Origin: Candolleomyces eurysporus
Lineage: Eukaryota > Basidiomycota > Agaricomycetes > Agaricales > Psathyrellaceae
DNA: 10,168 nucleotides
Direction of reading: 5' to 3'
NCBI GenBank assembly: GCA_027579435.1
Contig: JANBPK010001801.1
Location: 1 to 10,168, forward strand
Each line of letters begins with the position of its first letter. The stretch's first letter is position 1. Below the pieces are notes generated by a model that did no database searches, was not told the DNA's origin, and saw only the letters and a list, made by a program, of their open reading frames with translations. Shown piece after piece: positions 7,001-10,168 of the stretch. The translations under genes and the position numbers were made by a program.

Positions 7001-9759
7001 CGTATTTCTTGAGGAGATAGACTATTTTCTATCCATATCATCATATGAAGATGCAAAGTAAGTCTACCTTGTTGCTCAACAGTGCCATAGTNTGCTCCAG
7101 TCTTTCCATAATAACCAGCATTAGAAGATCCAACCCCAAGGACGTGCTTAATAAACATTTGTACCATATGGTGGAAGAAACNGGCNGCAGCTACAGGATT
7201 NTTTAAAACCAGCAAATCCCTCTCTTGACTGCTAAGTATAGATGGGTGGAATTCTTTTCTTTGATCAGCAAAGTATAAACATATAGGATGTTTGTTGTCT
7301 GCTGGTGAAAGGGTGATAAACCAAGAAGGTGAACCCTTTGAAGATATCATTGACCATATCTCATTTCTCATGTNTTTCTTGCTAGAAAGAGACCCCTTAG
7401 CATAACCACCAACATGATCAAGATCATCCATTAAAGCAAAGCATTTTTTCTCCTCTTCTGTTGTTGGCTTGATCCTCTCACCCTGACCTAGTTTAGTGCT
7501 GATATCATGTAGAATCTGAGGGTCAATGGATGTGATTCTGTCTGAAATGCTATCAAATTTGGTACGTTTTGCCATCAAGAAGCTTCCAGTTACATTGCTT
7601 TTAATCTGCTCATGGTTGAATGCAATCATGGGAAAGTAAAAATCTGTCTGAAATCGCTTGTCATGGTNCATTANCAGTAGCTTTTTGTGCATGGATTCAG
7701 ACAGTGTTTTACTGTGTCTATGCTGTCNCAGCCCACCATATCCATAGGGGAAAAGCCATGGAAACATCTGGGGATATAGCTGAGGATTATCATACATTGA
7801 CATTGGAGATGAGTCTTGACCTACCCCTAAGGCCATACCACCTTTTTCCATATGGGCCAGTGCTTTCAATTTTAAGGCTTTAAGAGATAANTTGCTCAAC
7901 TCTGTACCAGTGAGCCCATGTACTATGATTGGACATGGACCAGACTCTGTGGCCACATTTATACATGTTTCATGTTTGCTCATTTCTGTAACCAACTTGT
8001 CAGTTGGATCCACATTTGAATCCACTTTCCTAAAATCTACCACCACTGGCACCCCACTCAAAGGGTATTGCTCCAAATTATCTTGTGATATGTTTAGATC
8101 TTCATAATCTTTATGGTTTAGCTTCAACCATTCCAAGGCTGCTGCAACCCTGTTCCTTCGAACAAGCATAGGACATCGCTTAAACTCCTCTTCAGTTGGT
8201 TGAGAGTGACCCATGAAGATAACAGCTATAACTTCTCCTGCTTCATGGACAGGTGGAGGCAGAGTATGATAAACTTTGACAACAGGGGTTGCAAACATAA
8301 TAGCATTAGCAATAAGCTTGGCTCTACCAGAAGAAACTCGTAAAAGGCAGCGATTGTGCCTTACCTTGCTGATCAGCATCTGCTCTGCAAATGTCAGGTC
8401 TTGAAGGGCAGTGGGAATTTGACCTATCCATAGTCCATTTGCCAGTGCATGTCNAGGCCTTTTCTTTTTCTTCAAGGCTGTAATACATGCATTGCACACT
8501 TTATCNCACAAGGTGTCCAGGATTGGTCCTTTGAGGGGCTGAACAGGATCTGATGTTGTGATCCGTTCAACTCTAGTACAGTCATCTGAAGTTAAACATG
8601 ACAGATCTAATGCCTGTAAGATGTCAATGCCTACCATGTCAGTCAATGGAACCAATTGACCACAGACTGCACATCCATCTTCCTCCAACATAGCAGGGCT
8701 ACTGTCCCTGCACCACCCCTGTACAATCTTGTGTACAACTTGGACAGATGGAGGATTGGGAGGGAAATTCACAGTCTGGACTGGGTTTTGCACAATGGTT
8801 GAAAACAAACCAACACTAATACTGCACTTAGGACAGCTGTGAGCAGCCAGTAATGCGCGAAGATTGTCCCTTTTGTCTCTACAATAAAAGTCTACATTGT
8901 GACTCTTGAGTGCTGCTTTCAAGTCTGTCAAGCTCAAATAATCAGCCATATGGCTCAAGGGAATTGAGCATGATATTAATGATGGGTCTCTAGAGGCTGC
9001 CTCTAGGTAAGAAGAAAATGTAGTGTGATGAAGATACTTATACTGGCTTGTAAGCTGCTCAGGACTGTCAGTGGAAAGCTTGATTACCTTGTATTTTTGT
9101 AACTGTGGCCAAGTAAAGAGCACCTCCTGCTTACCTCCTCCATGGAATAACAGAGGATCCCCATATTTTGAATAACTATTCTCAATATCATTGGTACCCT
9201 CATATTGATGGAGTCCAAGCCAACCAAGTCTCATAACAGCATACTGGCCTACACACATGTCAAGGTAGGGGAATGATCTTGACAACAACACAGGAAAGTC
9301 ATGTTTCAAGACAATATTTCTGTATATGAAGAGTCTGGTTAGAACTGCCTGAGCCCCAAACCCAACATGAAGGACAAAAGCAGGATATTTTGTATAGGTC
9401 TGAGCACGATTGTGCTTAATGAAGTAGACAGGCTTAGATTGAGTCTGGCTGAACACAAATTCAGTGTAGATCGTCGCATAGTGTACGTCGAAGTTCTCAG
9501 TAGAACAAGTGCATAATTTCATTGGTGCATTACCATAATGGTGTTCCATTTGGAATACATCAATCGGAGCTAAGCATCCGTCAGAGGTGATTTCTGTCCC
9601 AAAGGTAACAGTCGTTGAGCCCCAAGTAAGGTCTATAAAAGACCACAATGTGAAAAGCAGCAAGATAACAAGAATAGTTGTTTGCATGGTAGAATAGGCA
9701 GGTAGAACTGACAATTTGAGTGCAAGGAAGTGCAGCGTGCGAAGACCAGCTTTCAACAT
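4015..9759 (-). CDS. RepHel N-terminal part: HUH Rep endonuclease and first half of Pif1 helicase (Helitron transposase)
   Basis: This is the main Helitron protein, 1914 residues in this frame; with the downstream frame the full product is about 2,500. In order: a doubtful hydrophobic N-terminus (9-45); an unrecognised region (about 50-270); a SAP-like segment at MADYLSLTDLKAALKSHNV (271-289); Cys pairs CPKC (309-312), CAVC (363-366) and CNAC (422-425); a DUF6570-like stretch around FAEQMLISKVRHNRCL (457-472); and the Helitron N motif FPWLFPYGYGG (666-676). Rep motif 2 is HLHMMIW (903-909). A Cys/His cluster (1017-1084) precedes the catalytic pair in YVTDYITK (Tyr1145, Tyr1149). An acidic linker spans about 1443-1458. 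Helicase motifs are Walker A GGMGGTGKS (1624-1632), LAPTGTAAALLNG (1654-1666), FIDECS (1707-1712), GDFAQLPPVG (1746-1755) and TKNMRQ (1797-1802). The frame ends in a Lys tract with an N and a TGA at 4017-4015, before motifs V-VI. The ATG at 9759 lies inside a GTATGT donor-like site; M25, M71, M80 or M271 are other starts. Confidence 0.9.
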   Translation of the reverse strand: MLKAGLRTLHFLALKLSVLPAYSTMQTTILVILLLFTLWSFIDLTWGSTTVTFGTEITSDGCLAPIDVFQMEHHYGNAPMKLCTCSTENFDVHYATIYTEFVFSQTQSKPVYFIKHNRAQTYTKYPAFVLHVGFGAQAVLTRLFIYRNIVLKHDFPVLLSRSFPYLDMCVGQYAVMRLGWLGLHQYEGTNDIENSYSKYGDPLLFHGGGKQEVLFTWPQLQKYKVIKLSTDSPEQLTSQYKYLHHTTFSSYLEAASRDPSLISCSIPLSHMADYLSLTDLKAALKSHNVDFYCRDKRDNLRALLAAHSCPKCSISVGLFSTIVQNPVQTVNFPPNPPSVQVVHKIVQGWCRDSSPAMLEEDGCAVCGQLVPLTDMVGIDILQALDLSCLTSDDCTRVERITTSDPVQPLKGPILDTLXDKVCNACITALKKKKRPXHALANGLWIGQIPTALQDLTFAEQMLISKVRHNRCLLRVSSGRAKLIANAIMFATPVVKVYHTLPPPVHEAGEVIAVIFMGHSQPTEEEFKRCPMLVRRNRVAAALEWLKLNHKDYEDLNISQDNLEQYPLSGVPVVVDFRKVDSNVDPTDKLVTEMSKHETCINVATESGPCPIIVHGLTGTELSXLSLKALKLKALAHMEKGGMALGVGQDSSPMSMYDNPQLYPQMFPWLFPYGYGGLXQHRHSKTLSESMHKKLLXMXHDKRFQTDFYFPMIAFNHEQIKSNVTGSFLMAKRTKFDSISDRITSIDPQILHDISTKLGQGERIKPTTEEEKKCFALMDDLDHVGGYAKGSLSSKKXMRNEIWSMISSKGSPSWFITLSPADNKHPICLYFADQRKEFHPSILSSQERDLLVLXNPVAXAXFFHHMVQMFIKHVLGVGSSNAGYYGKTGAXYGTVEQQGRLTLHLHMMIWIENSLSPQEIRERLLADXSEFRASIVRYLEGCHQGELSTGTXVEVRERILNAKSSTDGINTKPNADSADNGKGNSSSVAGCVQDSSQPAIHCDSXLTMPVPPPLEHSQCEGPPGECKHCAELTAWWTFYIHXSDELLVRSNTHTCRTQKEVLSNHQNKPGISTQPKGCLDKNGICXARFPRDLYEKTXINEDGHIDMKKLEDMMNTFSIXLTYLCRCNTDVTSLMSGTAIKAVVSYVTDYITKPSLKSYQIFSTAYDIYQKDAAILTTDNTKAEAARKILMKMTNSITSKMEVGSPMASMYLLGNPDHYKSHDFVPFWWRSFVSHITRAENEVSHEDDDHDRVLLTKNETGYAAWCNVDDYVYRPTAYNEVTLYDWIQCHVKIKKRSKRSKDQEDQNPQALGLNTGSKSAAQYMMFLSAHSQYNTHQVKIDMGRKKTHIPNFLGGALPRREQGDYEFYCKTMIVLFKPWRHISDLKESGSKWEESFSLFAFNIEYAKLMQNFNVRYECLDERDDYHAMMKQKEKQGRVNFNSWSEEDDTEEDNDINDLLQALTDETDMLAALDIKGKTTKRHEKELATANDIMKKMNLVSHLLPEAYPMLEYFASTTKAATWRTAIRNAKDQITKARQRTIPDNLTDISSVNATEQCRLQQEGNVKLLDINYITKDFQAKNKVQQDYVDVIVKSNTLNEEQERAFRIVGNHISSTDVPPLRMYLGGMGGTGKSQVIKAIKELFAKRNESHRFIVLAPTGTAAALLNGSTYHSFLGLRSPEGDDDDMPVNEVTTMMNAKERLTGVEYIFIDECSMLSCRRLYDISARLSQIRSCYDESFGGFNVIFAGDFAQLPPVGSDANLFSNQAKRRFSACVNQKDEAALIGKFLWHQFTTVVILTKNMRQTDEGSKETLFRNALTNMRYARCTDSDMKLLKSLVAQPHSTRFLNDTNLRNTSIITARNKYKDQFNIIGCERFAKDIGQPLHEFYSIDTLLPVATPNNKXKKKQKKGIASIKQ
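4039..4063 (-). other. A-rich homopolymer tract with an N: frame break inside RepHel
   Basis: On the minus strand the tract reads two runs of eight or nine A separated by C, plus an N at 4058. The frame from the Rep side continues through KKKQKK to a TGA at 4017-4015. The frame carrying helicase motifs V and VI is open from 4060 onwards and also reads Lys-rich sequence here. One added base (or two removed) in the tract would make the two frames continuous. Simply dropping the N gives the third frame, which stops at a TAG soon after. Confidence 0.7.
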
Positions 9760-9840
9760 ACCTCAAACAGATACAAACAAGTTAGATCAACCAAAATAAT
9801 GGTGCCGCTGATACGCCGTCTGTGTAGACACCCTCTCAAA

Positions 9841-9879
9841 TTTGCGAATCTGTTCGTAAAGTTCGCGAATCGACGTAGA
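9841..9879 (-). repeat. Candidate Helitron 5' terminus with TTCGCGAA-type repeats
   Basis: On the minus strand the element would begin TCTACGTCG at 9879, preceded by A at 9880, satisfying the Helitron 5' TC rule and A|T insertion site. Just inside, on the plus strand, are TTTGCGAATC (9841-9850), TTCGTAAA (9853-9860) and TTCGCGAATC (9862-9871). The outer two are 21 bases apart and TTCGCGAA is a perfect palindrome. Iterated palindromic boxes next to a 5' end are plausible Rep binding sites; that role is inference. An alternative TC start at 9786 (A|TCTAAC) lacks these repeats. Confidence 0.45.
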
Positions 9880-10168
9880 TAATTAAAAGAGATCTTCTTG
9901 AAGGAAGGGAAATATAAGAGTTGGAGTTATCCCTGACTGTCAACTAAGCAGACGCCCTAGAGTACGAAAGAACGTTGAGTAAGACGGTTCTGCGACGACA
10001 CTTTAAGTTCACGAAGGTCTCGCAAGCGTATCTGAAACGCAGTCATACTATTCAAAGTCTAACCAGCATGCCTGACCTGGCGAGGTACGATGCTGGAGGG
10101 AGTTGTGCACATTACAAGGGAATTCGCCCTGACATTCGCTAAGTGGAAGGCTTCACGAAGCAGCCGGT
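9880..10168. other. Right flank, no recognised gene
   Basis: This is 289 bases outside the proposed Helitron 5' end. A plus-strand frame is open for about 64 codons (9949-10138) without an ATG near its beginning, and another is open for about 35 codons to the right edge. Neither gives a recognisable protein. A branch-like CTGAC (9933-9937) followed by CAG at 9949-9951 would make a fair plus-strand splice acceptor leading into the first of these frames. No tRNA, rRNA or repeat is visible. Confidence 0.4.

Larger units (their letters stand above)
2108..9879 (-). mobile_element. Autonomous Helitron (RepHel rolling-circle transposon), about 7.8 kb, boundaries tentative
   Basis: The element is recognised by its protein: an HUH Rep nuclease with the Helitron HLH and YxxxY motifs fused to a Pif1-family helicase, the hallmark of Helitrons. 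Its DNA is more AT-rich than the left host flank. Running 5' to 3' on the minus strand, the best 5' end is TCTACG with T at 9879, preceded by A, as the TC rule and A|T target preference require. The best 3' end is CTAA at 2111-2108, three bases after a 6-bp stem-loop. The 3' flanking base is C on the minus strand rather than the expected T, so that end is less certain. There are no terminal inverted repeats or obvious target duplication, as expected for the class. A frame break and many Ns make current activity doubtful, though both may be assembly artefacts. Confidence 0.8.

Noticed and set aside
9781..9787. A|TCTAAC on the minus strand as an alternative Helitron 5' end
   Set aside because: It obeys the TC rule but excludes the TTCGCGAA-type repeats, which look like terminal sequence; the 9879 site fits better.
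10060..10168. Minus-strand and plus-strand frames open to the right edge (about 35 codons each)
   Set aside because: Too short, no recognised motif, and the two overlap on opposite strands; no gene can be supported.

Overview
The window looks like draft nuclear DNA of a filamentous fungus, most likely an agaricomycete basidiomycete. The grounds are a ribosome-biogenesis gene (UTP7) with a 53-nt GTAAGT...TAG intron, GC-rich host sequence on the left, and a long Helitron whose protein has the layout common in mushroom genomes. Scattered N bases point to a draft shotgun assembly. The species cannot be named from this sequence.

Layout. Positions 1-1120 (minus strand) hold the 5' part of a UTP7/WDR46-like small-subunit processome gene. 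It has one short intron, one apparent frameshift at an N, and a 3' end beyond the left edge. Positions 1121 to about 2107 are noncoding host DNA. They hold the upstream region of UTP7, two telomere-repeat-like CCTAACCCT boxes of the Tbf1 type, several inverted repeats, and a consensus plus-strand splice donor that could belong to a divergent transcript. From about 2108 to about 9879 a more AT-rich autonomous Helitron runs on the minus strand. Candidate termini are a 6-bp stem-loop followed by CTAA at the low end, and A|TCTACG beside TTCGCGAA-type repeats at the high end. Positions 9880-10168 are flanking DNA with no recognised gene.

The Helitron carries one giant RepHel gene, now in two frames. 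The larger frame (9759-4015) has a SAP-like segment, Cys-rich zinc-binding motifs, a DUF6570-like segment, a Helitron-type HUH Rep nuclease (HLH plus a Y-x3-Y pair) and the front half of a Pif1-family helicase. The second frame (4018-2249) has the rest of the helicase (motifs V and VI), a basic linker, and a C-terminal papain-fold cysteine peptidase with ubiquitin-specific-protease-like Cys box, two CxxC pairs and a His/Asp region. The frames meet in an A-rich tract containing an N, so they are best read as one gene split by an indel or assembly error. Rep would nick and join DNA at the termini and the helicase would unwind it for rolling-circle-like transposition. The role of the peptidase is unknown.

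No wholly new system is evident. The points most worth a second look are the peptidase fusion, the doubtful N-terminus of RepHel (its ATG lies inside a GTATGT donor), the element termini, and the host promoter boxes.
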